Source: Maricaulis sp. (GTDB lineage: Bacteria; Pseudomonadota; Alphaproteobacteria; Caulobacterales; Maricaulaceae). Taken from it: 38,246 bases of DNA. A program made the position numbers and the translations under genes. The stretch spans positions 265,776 through 304,021 of the forward strand of contig NZMJ01000021.1 in assembly GCA_002692855.1 (NCBI GenBank), in the 5' to 3' direction. Below, in pieces: positions 9,617 through 18,488 of the stretch (the first letter of the stretch is position 1; every line of letters starts with the position of its first letter). The notes below the pieces were generated by a model that did not search any database, was not told the origin of the DNA, and was given only the letters and a program-made list of their open reading frames with translations.

Positions 9617-11002
9617 TCAGCACATCGGAACATTGACCGCGAGACCGCCGGTCGAGGTTTCCTTGTACTTGTCGGACATGTCCTTGGCGACATCCGCCAT
9701 GGTGCGGATGACCTGATCGAGAGACACCTTGTGCTCGCCATCGCCCTTAAGCGCGAGACGCGCCGCGTCGATCGCCTTGATCGCGCCGATGGCGTTGCGC
9801 TCGATACACGGGATTTGAACCAACCCGCCCACGGGATCGCAGGTCAGGCCCAGATTGTGCTCCATGCCGATCTCCGCGGCATTCTCGATCTGGCGATTGG
9901 TGCCACCCAATGCGGCGGCGAGACCGCCAGCGGCCATGGAACAGGCGACGCCGACTTCTCCCTGACAGCCCGCTTCCGCTCCGGAGATCGAGGCATTTTT
10001 CTTGTAGAGCGCACCGATGGCGGCTGCGGTCAGAAAGAAACGCATCAGCGCGTCGGGATCGTCATCGCGGCGGTGGTGCCGGTCGAAATACCGGACGACT
10101 GCAGGGATGATGCCGGCTGCACCATTGGTGGGAGCGGTCACGACGCGCCCGCCTGCCGCATTCTCCTCGTTGACGGCCATCGCCCAGAGATTGATCCAGT
10201 CCATCGCGGTCAGGGGATCGATTTCGGCCTTTTCGGGATTGTCGATCAGATCTTTGTGGATGGCGGGCGCGCGGCGGCGGACGTTGAGCCCGCCGGGCAG
10301 AATCCCGGTCTCGCGCAAGCCCCGGTCGATACATTCCTCCATCGCGCGCCAGACATTGTTCACGCCCGCACGGATCTCGGCTTCGTCGCGGAATGCGGCT
10401 TCGTTTGCCATCATCAGGGCGGGGATGGTGAGGCCGTAGCGGTCGCATTGCGCCAGCAATTCATCGCCGGTGTTGAACGGAAAGGGCTCGCCTTCATGGT
10501 CGCCGGAAACAGCGGAATTGCGGCCGGCCTCGGCTTCGTCAATGACGAATCCGCCCCCGATCGAGTACCAGATTTCCTCGCGCAGGACCGTGCCGTCTGC
10601 GTCCAGAGCCCGGAATTTCATGCCGTTGGAATGAAACGGCAGACGCGTTTCGCCCTTCATCCGCACATCGACTTGCGGGTCCAAGGAAATATCTTTCTGC
10701 CCCAACAGCTTGATGCGCTTGTTCTCACGCGCGGCTTTAAGGCGATTTTCGGCATCGTCCGGGTCCAGCGTGTCGGGTTTGGCACCCTCGAGCCCGAGGA
10801 TAACGGCCTTGTCTGTCCCGTGACCTGCGCCGGTCAGGGCGAGCGAACCGTAGAGTTCCACCTGGACGGTATCGACGTTCTGGACGCCGTGCTCGGCGTC
10901 GACACGTTCCATGAAGACGCGCCCGGCCACCATCGGCCCCACGGTGTGCGAACTCGATGGGCCGATACCGATTTTGAAGAGGTCAAAGACGCCGAAATGC
11001 AT
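9617..11002 (-). CDS. sdaA: L-serine ammonia-lyase, iron-sulfur dependent, single chain
   Basis: This enzyme deaminates L-serine to pyruvate and ammonia using a [4Fe-4S] cluster. The N-terminal signature [19 protein letters not shown] and the C-terminal cysteine-bearing segments ([29 protein letters not shown]) identify the fused alpha-beta form, about 461 residues. I place the start at the ATG at 11002, one base after the stop of the upstream gene (TGAGATG), because homologues begin just before FDLF. A GTG at 11029 would add nine residues and overlap the upstream gene. The upstream Lrp-type effector-domain gene is translationally coupled to it and may sense an amino acid connected with this reaction. 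Confidence 0.94.
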   Translation of the reverse strand: MHFGVFDLFKIGIGPSSSHTVGPMVAGRVFMERVDAEHGVQNVDTVQVELYGSLALTGAGHGTDKAVILGLEGAKPDTLDPDDAENRLKAARENKRIKLLGQKDISLDPQVDVRMKGETRLPFHSNGMKFRALDADGTVLREEIWYSIGGGFVIDEAEAGRNSAVSGDHEGEPFPFNTGDELLAQCDRYGLTIPALMMANEAAFRDEAEIRAGVNNVWRAMEECIDRGLRETGILPGGLNVRRRAPAIHKDLIDNPEKAEIDPLTAMDWINLWAMAVNEENAAGGRVVTAPTNGAAGIIPAVVRYFDRHHRRDDDPDALMRFFLTAAAIGALYKKNASISGAEAGCQGEVGVACSMAAGGLAAALGGTNRQIENAAEIGMEHNLGLTCDPVGGLVQIPCIERNAIGAIKAIDAARLALKGDGEHKVSLDQVIRTMADVAKDMSDKYKETSTGGLAVNVPMC

Positions 11003-11003
11003 C

Positions 11004-11270
11004 TCAGGCGTCGCCGAGGCCGTGGTCACGCGTGAACGCGTTGAAACACAGGATTGTCTGCGTGTCCTTGATCCCCGGTATGATCTGAACTTTCTGGTTC
11101 ACGAAGCGGCCGATATCCGCATCGGCGTCCACCGAGAAATGCGCGAGCAGGTCGAACGACCCGGAAATCGAATGAACCTGACGCGCTTCCTCGACCTGAT
11201 CGACGAGCGCAGCGGCGACGTCATAGGTCCGGCCCAACTCGCATTTGATGAAGACGAAAAACTGCCGCAT
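11004..11270 (-). CDS. Stand-alone Lrp/AsnC effector-binding (RAM) domain protein
   Basis: This 88-residue protein consists of only the ligand-binding RAM domain of Lrp/AsnC regulators and has no DNA-binding helix-turn-helix. The family pattern is visible as FVFIKCELG at the N-terminus, HSISGSFDLLAHFSV in the middle and PGIKDTQTILCFNAF near the end. Such proteins form ring-shaped oligomers that bind amino acids. It lies directly upstream of sdaA with a TGAGATG junction. A role in sensing or modulating serine metabolism is a reasonable inference but is not shown by the sequence. Confidence 0.82.
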   Translation of the reverse strand: MRQFFVFIKCELGRTYDVAAALVDQVEEARQVHSISGSFDLLAHFSVDADADIGRFVNQKVQIIPGIKDTQTILCFNAFTRDHGLGDA

Positions 11271-11327
11271 CTCGTGGCTCCCTTAGAGTTTCGCGCACCC
11301 TAGTGTGCGCCGCCGGTCGCGACCAGA

Positions 11328-12944
11328 TCAGCGTGCGGTTTCCCGCAGCCGGAAGCGCTGGATCTTGCCGGTCTGTGTCTTGGGCAGGGTGTCGGTGTAC
11401 ACAATCCGCCGCGGATATTTGTAAGGGGCAATCGTGCGTTTCACGAATGCCTGCAGGTCGGCCGTCATGCTGTCATTGCCAGTGTGGCCGTCCTTCAGGA
11501 CGATATGCGCGGTCACCACCATGCCGCGTTCGTCGCAAGGTGTGCCGACCACGGCGCATTCCATCACGGCATCGTGCATCAACAGGGCCTGTTCAACCTC
11601 GGGTCCGGCGATGTTGTACCCGGACGAGACGATCAGGTCGTCATTGCGCGCGACATACCAGAAATACCCGTCCTCATCGCGGCGATAGAGGTCACCCGTG
11701 ATGTTCCAGCCATTCTGGACATAGCTTTTCTGGCGCTCGTCCGAGAGGTAAAGGCAGCCCGTCGGTCCGCGCACCGCCAGCCGGCCGATTTCTCCGTCCG
11801 CGACCGGCTCGCCATCGTCTCCGATCACCCGCGCTTCGTATCCCGGCACCGGCTTGCCCGTCGCGCCGGGGCGAATTTTCGATCCAGCGGCAGAGATGAA
11901 GATATGGATCATCTCGGTCGCGCCGATCCCGTCGATCAGGGAAATGCCGGTTGCCACCTTCCATGATTGCCAGGTGGCAGCGGGCAGGTGTTCGCCGGCC
12001 GATACGCCGCCCTTCAGCGAGGTCAGGTTGAACTTCTCCTTCAATCCCAGCATGGCGCGGTAACCGGTCGGAGCGGTGAAGGTGTGGGTGACCCTGAAAC
12101 GCTCGATCGTCTCGCACAGAGCTTCAAAGCCCGGCTTTGAAGGCAGGGCAACCGCCGCGCCGAAGCGCGCCGGGAACACAACGAAAGCGCCCAATCCGAA
12201 GGTGAAGGCAAAGGGTGGTGTTCCGGCGTAGATGTCACCGGGGCGGGGGCTGAGCATGTGCCTGGCAAAGGTGTCGGCCATCGCCAGGATGCTGCGGTGG
12301 AAATGCGCACAGGCCTTGGGCTCGCCGGTCGTGCCCGAGGTGAAGGCGATCAGCGCGATGTCGTCGGCGGCGGTGTCACAGTTCGCGAAACTGTCTGGTT
12401 TGCGGGCACACAGGGCGTCGAGTTTACGGCCCTGGCCCCATTCGACGACCGTGGTCAGCGGCGTTTCGGAACGGGCGACCGCGTGGACCGGTTCAGCCAG
12501 CCGGGCGTCGCACAGGCAAAGCGCAATTTGCCCCTTGGTCACCACTTTTGTCAGTTCGGCTTCACGCAGCAACGGCATTGTCGCGACGACGATGCCGCCC
12601 GCTTTCAAAATGGCGTACCAGGCGATGACCATGTCGGCGCTGTTGGGACCGTGCAGCAGGACACGGTTGCCCGGCACCAGCCCCAGATCATCCACCAGCG
12701 CGTTCGCCATGCGGTTCGCGGCAGCCAGCAACTCGCAATAGGTGAGCGTCTTTTCTTCGGAATAGACGGCAACCCGGTCGCCATGACCGTTTTCAACGGC
12801 GCGATCCAGCAGTTCCACGGCGGCATTCAGGCGGTCGGGATATTGGACATCAGGCGTAGTGAAGATCAGGCTGGGCCAGTCGGATTCCTCAGGCAGCGCC
12901 TCACGCGCAGTGCCGTCGACATAGCCCGAGGGCTGCATCGGCAT
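11328..12944 (-). CDS. abmG: Benzoate-CoA ligase family enzyme, probable 2-aminobenzoate-CoA ligase
   Basis: This adenylate-forming ligase activates an aromatic acid with ATP and CoA. The P-loop TSGTTGEPK is at residues about 202-210, the hinge/A8 segment NITGDLYRRDEDGYFWYVAR and SGYNIAGPEVE lie further on, and the catalytic Lys motif PKTQTGKIQR is near the C-terminus. The length of 538 residues suits the benzoate-CoA ligase group. The substrate anthranilate is inferred from the neighbouring kyn genes, which make it, and from the anthraniloyl-CoA monooxygenase, which consumes the product. The ATG at 12944 has an ideal GGAGG six bases upstream; in-frame starts further up (12959, 13085) would be less well placed and would run into the divergent thiolase. 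The ligase is divergent from the thiolase across 100 bp. Confidence 0.82.
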   Translation of the reverse strand: MPMQPSGYVDGTAREALPEESDWPSLIFTTPDVQYPDRLNAAVELLDRAVENGHGDRVAVYSEEKTLTYCELLAAANRMANALVDDLGLVPGNRVLLHGPNSADMVIAWYAILKAGGIVVATMPLLREAELTKVVTKGQIALCLCDARLAEPVHAVARSETPLTTVVEWGQGRKLDALCARKPDSFANCDTAADDIALIAFTSGTTGEPKACAHFHRSILAMADTFARHMLSPRPGDIYAGTPPFAFTFGLGAFVVFPARFGAAVALPSKPGFEALCETIERFRVTHTFTAPTGYRAMLGLKEKFNLTSLKGGVSAGEHLPAATWQSWKVATGISLIDGIGATEMIHIFISAAGSKIRPGATGKPVPGYEARVIGDDGEPVADGEIGRLAVRGPTGCLYLSDERQKSYVQNGWNITGDLYRRDEDGYFWYVARNDDLIVSSGYNIAGPEVEQALLMHDAVMECAVVGTPCDERGMVVTAHIVLKDGHTGNDSMTADLQAFVKRTIAPYKYPRRIVYTDTLPKTQTGKIQRFRLRETAR

Positions 12945-13044
12945 GGCATTCCTCCCCATGGCTTGGCGGCGCTTCTTGTGATGTGCTGAGGCCGTCCAGA
13001 TTCGTGTCTGCCAGATTCTCGATTGATAGCACGGGATTATCCCA
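12945..13044. promoter_or_regulatory. Divergent promoter region between ligase and thiolase
   Basis: These 100 bp hold the ligase Shine-Dalgarno and must contain the promoters of both the minus-strand ligase and the plus-strand thiolase. I see no convincing sigma-70 hexamers, no EcfG site and no clear operator palindrome. No dedicated transcription factor for the pathway is encoded nearby. Confidence 0.4.
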
Positions 13045-14229
13045 ATGACCGAAGCCTTCCTTCTTGACGGCATACGAACGCCCATCGGGCGCTATGGCGG
13101 CGCGCTGTCGGGCGTGCGTCCGGACGATCTGGCGGCGCATGTGATCAAGGCGCTGATGGACCGGCATCCGGATCGCGACCCGGACTTGATCGACGAGGTG
13201 ATCCTCGGCTGCGCCAACCAGGCGGGCGAAGACAACCGCAATGTCGCGCGCATGGCGCTGCTAATCGCGGGCCTGCCGCAAAGCGTGCCGGGTGTGACGG
13301 TGAACCGGCTCTGCGCCTCGGGCCTTGAAGCCGTTGCGCAGGCGGCGCGGGCGGTGAAGGCGGGCGAGGCGAGCCAGGTGATCGCCGGCGGCGTTGAAAG
13401 CATGTCGCGCGCGCCCTTCGTGATGGGCAAGGCGGAAAGCGCCTTCGACCGGCGCGCGGAGATGTTCGACACGACGATTGGCTGGCGTTTCGTCAATCCG
13501 AAACTCGAAGCGATTTACGGCACGGATGCGATGGGCGAGACGGCGGAAAATCTTGCCAAAGAGCATGGCATTTTGCACGAGGACCAGGACGCGTTTGCGC
13601 TGCGATCCCAGCAGCTTGCCGGGGCCTCTGAATCCAGACTGGCCGAGCAGATCGTGGCTGTGCCCGTGCCGCAAAGGCGCGGCGAGCCGGTGTCGGTCAC
13701 CAAGGACGAACATCCGCGCCCGGATGTGTCGCCCGAAGATCTCGCGAAACTCAAGCCCGCCTTCCGCAAGGACGGTAGCGTGACGGCGGGCAATGCCTCT
13801 GGCGTCAATGACGGCGCGGCGGCGCTATTGATCGGTGACGGAACGGCGGGTGAACCGCTAGCGCGGATTGTGTCCTACGCCACGGCTGGTGTCGCGCCGC
13901 GCACGATGGGGATCGGCCCGGTCCCGGCGAGTGAGAAGGCGCTAAGGCTGGCGGGGCTAACGCTCGACCAGGTCGATGTGATCGAACTCAACGAGGCCTT
14001 TTGCGCGCAGGTGCTTGCCTGCACACGCAGTTGGGGCATCGCGGACGACGATCCCCGTCTCAACGCCTGGGGTGGGGCCATCGCGCTCGGCCATCCGCTC
14101 GGCATGAGTGGCGCGCGGCTGGCACTGACGGCGGCGCACCGGCTGAAAGCGGAGAACGGACGTTACGCACTCGTCACGCTCTGCGTTGGCGTCGGGCAGG
14201 GCGCGGCGATGGTGCTGGAGCGGGTTTGA
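13045..14229 (+). CDS. Acetyl-CoA C-acyltransferase (PcaF/PaaJ-like thiolase)
   Basis: This is a degradative thiolase of 394 residues with all catalytic residues in place: the acylated Cys90 in VNRLCASGLE, His350 in ALGHPLGMSGAR and Cys380 in TLCVGVGQG. The N-terminal RTPIGRYGGALSGVRPDDLA resembles 3-oxoadipyl-CoA thiolases (PcaF, PaaJ) more than general acetoacetyl-CoA thiolases. In this context it probably makes the final cleavage of the ring-opened CoA thioester from anthranilate. It is transcribed away from the ligase and towards the rest of the pathway, and is separated from it by the low-GC cassette that begins right after its stop. Confidence 0.9.
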   Translation: MTEAFLLDGIRTPIGRYGGALSGVRPDDLAAHVIKALMDRHPDRDPDLIDEVILGCANQAGEDNRNVARMALLIAGLPQSVPGVTVNRLCASGLEAVAQAARAVKAGEASQVIAGGVESMSRAPFVMGKAESAFDRRAEMFDTTIGWRFVNPKLEAIYGTDAMGETAENLAKEHGILHEDQDAFALRSQQLAGASESRLAEQIVAVPVPQRRGEPVSVTKDEHPRPDVSPEDLAKLKPAFRKDGSVTAGNASGVNDGAAALLIGDGTAGEPLARIVSYATAGVAPRTMGIGPVPASEKALRLAGLTLDQVDVIELNEAFCAQVLACTRSWGIADDDPRLNAWGGAIALGHPLGMSGARLALTAAHRLKAENGRYALVTLCVGVGQGAAMVLERV

Positions 14230-14248
14230 TTGAAGTTTGATTTTATAG

Positions 14249-14872
14249 TTATCTCAAGGGACGATCAATCTCTCCGCACACAAATTGATCGTAAAGTAAT
14301 ACCAGATTTTGTATTTTATCAACTTCACTTAGCCACCCACTCTTTACACGCGTGTGCTTTATTCCAATTTGATGGGCATGGTCGCCGCGATGCTCACCCA
14401 ATCCATTAAAGGCTTGGCTAAGGGTATGGTCAAAATCTTCAATTCTAAGACCCAATGGGCCGAATATCGCTCTCTGGTTGGACGTTTTAATCCCGTGGTT
14501 CTCACTTGTTACCGAAGTGAATGCTGTCTTTGCTGCATAGATCGCATCGGTCACAGAAGATTTAAATGAGCGAGGCCCACTGAGGTGATGCATCTGGGGG
14601 CCGTTGGGCATTTTTTGACTGAGCACGAGTGACCATAGTGGGTTTGATATAAATCCACATCGTTCAAATTTATCTACGGAATCCTTTACTACATACGCGG
14701 CTAGATCTTCAATGTATACTTCGCAGGCGGCGTGAATAGTCATTACAAATGAACTTAAGTATATCGACTGGGTCTCGTTCGGTAGCGAACGATCAGGCAG
14801 TTCCTTGATGAGCACCTTCGATGCACTCAAGTTATATTCTAGTCTATGGAGGCAAGGGCTAGTTTGAATCAT
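14249..14872 (-). CDS. HEPN-type protein with Rx4H motif (putative ribonuclease toxin)
   Basis: This is a 207-residue, mostly helical protein. Near the C-terminus it shows EHRGDHAH, where R162 and H167 form the R-x4-6-H signature of HEPN ribonucleases. The early text IYLSSFVMTIHAACEVYIEDL fits the first helix of the RiboL-PSP/MAE_28990-like HEPN families. It overlaps the 3' end of the DUF262 gene by 14 bp, so the pair is translationally coupled. HEPN proteins in such pairs act as RNases in toxin-antitoxin or phage-defence modules. The family assignment is by eye and is tentative, though the motif and context agree. Codon use is AT-rich, unlike its neighbours. Confidence 0.6.
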   Translation of the reverse strand: MIQTSPCLHRLEYNLSASKVLIKELPDRSLPNETQSIYLSSFVMTIHAACEVYIEDLAAYVVKDSVDKFERCGFISNPLWSLVLSQKMPNGPQMHHLSGPRSFKSSVTDAIYAAKTAFTSVTSENHGIKTSNQRAIFGPLGLRIEDFDHTLSQAFNGLGEHRGDHAHQIGIKHTRVKSGWLSEVDKIQNLVLLYDQFVCGEIDRPLR

Positions 14873-16022
14873 CTTTCAGATTCGGCATTTTGAGTGGAAC
14901 ACCAAATTCTTCCTGAATGTGATCAAACCAAATTTGGAAACGCTTTCGCGTTGCGTCGGTCGTTTTAGTTGTAGTTTCTACTGAACGAATAAACTCGGTG
15001 TTCTCGCAGACCTTCTTGTATGACGCTATAAAACGTTCTGGTTTAGCGAGGGAGGCCTCCCGCACTTCTTCAGACGTTAGAGATTCGGCGAGCACGTCGA
15101 AAATCGCTCTGTTGAAACGGCTTTCGAACTGATTTTCCTTAGGCAGGTATTTGCGAGCAAACTTTTTCCCGTCGAAGATCGATAGGCCAGCGCGAATAGA
15201 TTCTTCAAAAACGAAAAAGCTGTCTTTGTACCCATCGGGTCCAATTTTGTTCATTAAATTGCAATGATCATCAAGAAACGTTTTGAGGTTTCCTGCGTAT
15301 TCAATGCGCCTATTGTGGAATGCAAAAAATCGAATCGCGATCTCTACGTCCTTCATACGTTTATCTGGATATTTTAATCCAAGTAATTGTTGTAGCTCTT
15401 GCAGCTGACTCGTCTTTGCAATCACATATTTAATATACCCACCTCGAATAAGGGACATCCTTAATTCCATTGGGGAAAGTCGAACGGAACCAGAATTTAA
15501 TCTGTGAAAAATTTCGTACAAAACATCCTCACGACGCCACCCTCTTATTACTGCGGTTCTAATAAATGACTGTTGAATTTGTCGAGCTATATCAGGGTGG
15601 CGTAATTGGACCTCTTCCCACGATAATCCGTTGAGCTGCCCGAGATGGGTTAACCCGCTTAGTTTGAATGGCTCGCCTTCTGAATAGGCCCCATAAATAA
15701 ACTCTTTAATCGTTAGAAGCCTTTGCTTTCCATCAAGGACTATGTATTGACGCGGGTTGCTGCTGTCTTCAGCGAGTAATATTTGTGGAATTGGTACTCC
15801 AAGCGCCAGTGACTCTATAAATTTTGATTTAGCTGTTTTGCTCCATACGCTTCGGCGTTGAAACTCGGGGTCCAAGTTTATCATGCGATCGATTGAATCG
15901 ATTAATGTCAGTACGCTCCAATCGCCCGGGATAACATAAAGGTCGGCAAAGTCCTCGAGAGATAACGAAAAATCGCTCCCCCCTTCGTCAGATTCATCGA
16001 CTTCGGTGAATTCGTTAATCAT
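14859..16022 (-). CDS. DUF262 (GmrSD N-terminal-like) protein
   Basis: This 387-residue protein carries the DUF262 fold, related to ParB/sulfiredoxin NTPases. Visible motifs are FQRRSVW at residues 54-60, VLDGKQR at 95-101 (the DGQQR-type motif) and IFHRLNSG plus LSPMELR at 171-188. DUF262 forms the NTPase half of the modified-cytosine restriction enzyme GmrSD and also occurs in other defence genes. The nuclease half of GmrSD (DUF1524 with its His-Asn-His) is not visible here. The C-terminal 190 residues are unassigned, with FFAFHNRR and FQIWFDHI as recognisable stretches. A HEPN gene overlaps its 3' end and could supply the effector. Its start is 82 bp from the Rid gene stop, on the same strand as the catabolic operon. 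Confidence 0.85.
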   Translation of the reverse strand: MINEFTEVDESDEGGSDFSLSLEDFADLYVIPGDWSVLTLIDSIDRMINLDPEFQRRSVWSKTAKSKFIESLALGVPIPQILLAEDSSNPRQYIVLDGKQRLLTIKEFIYGAYSEGEPFKLSGLTHLGQLNGLSWEEVQLRHPDIARQIQQSFIRTAVIRGWRREDVLYEIFHRLNSGSVRLSPMELRMSLIRGGYIKYVIAKTSQLQELQQLLGLKYPDKRMKDVEIAIRFFAFHNRRIEYAGNLKTFLDDHCNLMNKIGPDGYKDSFFVFEESIRAGLSIFDGKKFARKYLPKENQFESRFNRAIFDVLAESLTSEEVREASLAKPERFIASYKKVCENTEFIRSVETTTKTTDATRKRFQIWFDHIQEEFGVPLKMPNLKDDSN

Positions 16023-16104
16023 GGCATGGCTCTACTGGATTCGACTGTTCAAACGTATCTTAACGTTGCCGGGCGCGTCTATTTCTAATCGGTACTAGCG
16101 AAAT

Positions 16105-16497
16105 TTAACCCGGCAGGACCGCCGTGGTTTCGATCTCGATCTTGGCGCGCCGCTCGATCAAGCCGGCGACGATGACGAAGGCCATGACCGGATAGTTGCG
16201 GCCCATCAACTCCTTCCAGATCACGCCGATTTCCTTGCCCGCTGCAAGGTACTCGTCGCGGTCGGTGATGTAGCCGGTCATGCGCACCACGTGTTCGGGG
16301 CCGGCGCCGGCCTCTTTCAGTACGGCGAGCGTGTTCTTCAGGACCTGGCGAAATTGCTCGGCCAGGTCGTTCGACACGATGGTCTCGGTCTCGTCCCAGC
16401 CGATCTGTCCAGCGACGAAGACCTGCTTACCTGTCGCGGCGATGCCGTTTGAATATCCCTTGGGGCGCGGCCAGCCGGACGGTTGAAGAATATCCAT
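16105..16497 (-). CDS. Rid-family (YjgF/YER057c/UK114) protein
   Basis: This is a 130-residue Rid protein. Typical family text is visible: VFVAGQIGWD at residues about 27-36, FRQVLKNTLAVLKEAGAG in the middle and AKIEIETTAVL at the end. The arginine that defines archetypal RidA imine deaminases (E. coli R105) appears to be Gly here (VAGL), so this is one of the divergent Rid groups. Other Rid members, such as 2-aminomuconate deaminase, hydrolyse enamines in aromatic degradation. I infer that it handles the enamine made by the monooxygenase/reductase of this cluster. Its start overlaps the acyl-CoA dehydrogenase stop by one base (TGATG), making it the last gene of the catabolic operon. Confidence 0.88.
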   Translation of the reverse strand: MDILQPSGWPRPKGYSNGIAATGKQVFVAGQIGWDETETIVSNDLAEQFRQVLKNTLAVLKEAGAGPEHVVRMTGYITDRDEYLAAGKEIGVIWKELMGRNYPVMAFVIVAGLIERRAKIEIETTAVLPG

Positions 16498-17666
16498 CAG
16501 CTTTCTCCCAGAACCTGCCGCGCAATCACGATTTTCTGGACTTCTGATGCGCCCTCATAGATACGCAGAGCGCGGATTTCCCGGTAGAGCGCTTCGGGCA
16601 CCGACCCGACCGTGACGCCGAGTCCGCCGAAGATTTGCACCGTCTTGTCGATCGTGGCTTGAGCGGTTTCGGTCGCGTGCAATTTCGCCATTGCGGCTTC
16701 GCGCGTGACGCGCGGCGCTCCGCCATCCTTGGCCCAGGCGGCGCGGTAGATGAGGAGGGCGGAGGCATCGATGTCGAGCGCCATCTCGGCAATCTGGGCT
16801 TGAACGATCTGCAAATCCGCAAGCGTGCCGCCGAACAGGCTTCGCGTGTTGGCGCGGTGCCTCGCTTCATCCATTGCGCGGCGCGCAAAGCCGAGGGCTG
16901 CGGCTGCCACCGTGGACCGAAAGACGTCGAGCGTTGCCATGGCGTATTTGAAACCGCTGCCGGCCTGGCCGATCAGCGCGCTCTGCGGCACGCGGCAGGT
17001 TTCAAACTTCAGCGTCGCGAGCGGATGGGGCGCGATGGTCTCGATCCGTGCTTCGACCGTCAGGCCGGGCGTGTCCGCAGGAACGATGAAAGCCGAAATG
17101 CCGCGCGCGCCTTCCGCTTCGCCGGTGCGGGCAAAGACGGTGTAAAAACCGGCAATTCCGCCATTCGAGATGAAGGTCTTGCGGCCATCGAGGACAAAGC
17201 TGTCGTCGTCGCGCTTCGCGGTCATCGCCAGGTGAGCGATATCCGACCCGGCGTCCGGTTCGGTCAGCGCGAATGCGGCAGCGCATTCCCCTGAAGCCAC
17301 GCGCGGCAGCCAGGCCGATTTCAGCGCCTCGTTGCCGAACAGTGAGAGGGTGCCGGAGCCCAGCCCCTGCATCGCGAACACAAAGTCCGCGAGACCGGAG
17401 CGATAGGCGAGGCTTTCCCGAACGAGGCAGAGCGAACGAACGTCGAGCGTTTCGCTGGCACCGCCATAGGCTGAAGGTACGGCATGGGCCGCGAGTCCGG
17501 CCTTGCCCAATGCGCCAAGGATATCGCGGCATTCTTCATCGATGTCGCCATGATGGACGAAGCCGTCCTCGGCAAACTTGCCCGCCGCCCAGTGGTTCAC
17601 TTCCTTCGCGAGCGCGCGGTGGCGGTCTTCGAAGAAGGGCCAGCCCAGATAGCTTTGGTCAGCCAT
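16497..17666 (-). CDS. Acyl-CoA dehydrogenase
   Basis: This flavoprotein alpha,beta-dehydrogenase of CoA thioesters is 389 residues. Signatures are [12 protein letters not shown], a substrate/FAD-binding segment that includes KTFISNGG, and the catalytic base Glu within IYEGASEVQ near the C-terminus. I start it at the ATG at 17666, two bases after the crotonase stop and with a GAGGGC Shine-Dalgarno; the open frame runs upstream to 17801 but only inside the crotonase gene. It is part of the tightly spaced anthraniloyl-CoA catabolic run and presumably acts on an alicyclic or ring-opened CoA intermediate. The true substrate cannot be read from the sequence. Confidence 0.93.
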   Translation of the reverse strand: MADQSYLGWPFFEDRHRALAKEVNHWAAGKFAEDGFVHHGDIDEECRDILGALGKAGLAAHAVPSAYGGASETLDVRSLCLVRESLAYRSGLADFVFAMQGLGSGTLSLFGNEALKSAWLPRVASGECAAAFALTEPDAGSDIAHLAMTAKRDDDSFVLDGRKTFISNGGIAGFYTVFARTGEAEGARGISAFIVPADTPGLTVEARIETIAPHPLATLKFETCRVPQSALIGQAGSGFKYAMATLDVFRSTVAAAALGFARRAMDEARHRANTRSLFGGTLADLQIVQAQIAEMALDIDASALLIYRAAWAKDGGAPRVTREAAMAKLHATETAQATIDKTVQIFGGLGVTVGSVPEALYREIRALRIYEGASEVQKIVIARQVLGES

Positions 17667-17668
17667 CG

Positions 17669-18478
17669 TCAATTGCCCTCGAAGACCGGCTTTTCCTTCT
17701 TCACGAAGGCCCGGAAGGCGCGGCGGAAATCCTCGGTCTGCATGCAGATGGCCTGTGCCTGCGCTTCGGCCTCGATGGCCTGGTGCAGCCCCATATCCCA
17801 TTCGAGATTGAGCTGGTTCTTGGTCATGGCATTGGCGAAATTCGGTCCCGCCGCGATGCGCACGGCAAGATCGTTCGCAGTTTCCATGAGATCGCTGGAC
17901 GCGACGATTCGGTTCCAGAACCCCCAGCTTGCCCCTTCCTCGGCGCTCATCGAGCGTCCCAGGAAGAGGAGTTCACTGGCGCGACCCTGGCCGATGATGC
18001 GGGGCAGGATCGCGCAAGCGCCCATGTCGCAGCCGGCCAGCCCGACCCGGTTGAACAGGAAGGCCGTCTTGGTGTCCGGCGTGGCAACGCGGAGGTCGGA
18101 CGCCATGGCGAGGATGGCACCCGCACCAACACAGACCCCGTCGGCTGCCGTGACCACAGGCTGCGGACAGTCGCGAATGGCTTTCACCAGATCGCCCGTC
18201 ATGCGTGTGAACTGGAGGAGGCCTGGCATGTCCATCTCGGTCAGCGGGCCGATGATCTCGTGAACGTCCCCGCCGGAGCAGAAATTTCCGCCTTCACCGG
18301 TCAGGATCACCGCCTTGACTGTGGGCACATGGACCAGGGCGCGGAAGGTGTCGCGCAACTCGGCGTAGGACTTGAAGGTCAGCGGATTCTTCCGCTCGGG
18401 GCGATTGAGCGTCACCGTGGCGACGCCATCGGCGAAGTCCCAGCGGAAATGCTGCGGTGTGAGGGTCTCGGGGGTCAT
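17669..18478 (-). CDS. Enoyl-CoA hydratase/isomerase (crotonase) family protein, atypical active site
   Basis: This is a crotonase-fold enzyme of about 269 residues with the oxyanion-hole segments [15 protein letters not shown] and [11 protein letters not shown]. Aligned by eye to rat mitochondrial hydratase, the two catalytic glutamates (E144, E164) appear to be Ile and Arg. A cysteine/aspartate-bearing segment, [14 protein letters not shown], follows. A simple hydration of an enoyl-CoA is therefore doubtful; isomerisation, hydrolysis or ring cleavage are alternatives. The ATG at 18478 follows AAGGGACA and lies 10 bp after the SDR stop; an earlier GTG or ATG would overlap the SDR. It is embedded in the anthraniloyl-CoA gene run. 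Confidence 0.9.
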   Translation of the reverse strand: MTPETLTPQHFRWDFADGVATVTLNRPERKNPLTFKSYAELRDTFRALVHVPTVKAVILTGEGGNFCSGGDVHEIIGPLTEMDMPGLLQFTRMTGDLVKAIRDCPQPVVTAADGVCVGAGAILAMASDLRVATPDTKTAFLFNRVGLAGCDMGACAILPRIIGQGRASELLFLGRSMSAEEGASWGFWNRIVASSDLMETANDLAVRIAAGPNFANAMTKNQLNLEWDMGLHQAIEAEAQAQAICMQTEDFRRAFRAFVKKEKPVFEGN

Positions 18479-18488
18479 GGAATGTCCC

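Larger units (their letters stand above)
14230..16104. mobile_element. Low-GC transferred cassette (DUF262 + HEPN) within the catabolic cluster
   Basis: Base composition falls sharply between the thiolase stop and the 3' end of the Rid gene, with AT-rich codons (AAA, AAT, TTT, ATA) that neighbouring genes avoid. It returns to high GC immediately outside. The segment contains only two overlapping minus-strand genes. I found no integrase, transposase, tRNA or convincing flanking direct repeat, so the mode of entry is unknown. The composition contrast is seen directly; transfer is inferred. Confidence 0.65.

Noticed and set aside
14230-16104. GmrSD type IV restriction system
   Set aside because: DUF262 is present, but no DUF1524 nuclease domain with an HNH motif is visible in either gene.
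14225-16110. Attachment-site repeats flanking the low-GC cassette
   Set aside because: Only a trivial GTTTGATT repeat at the left edge was seen, with no matching copy at the right edge and no integrase.
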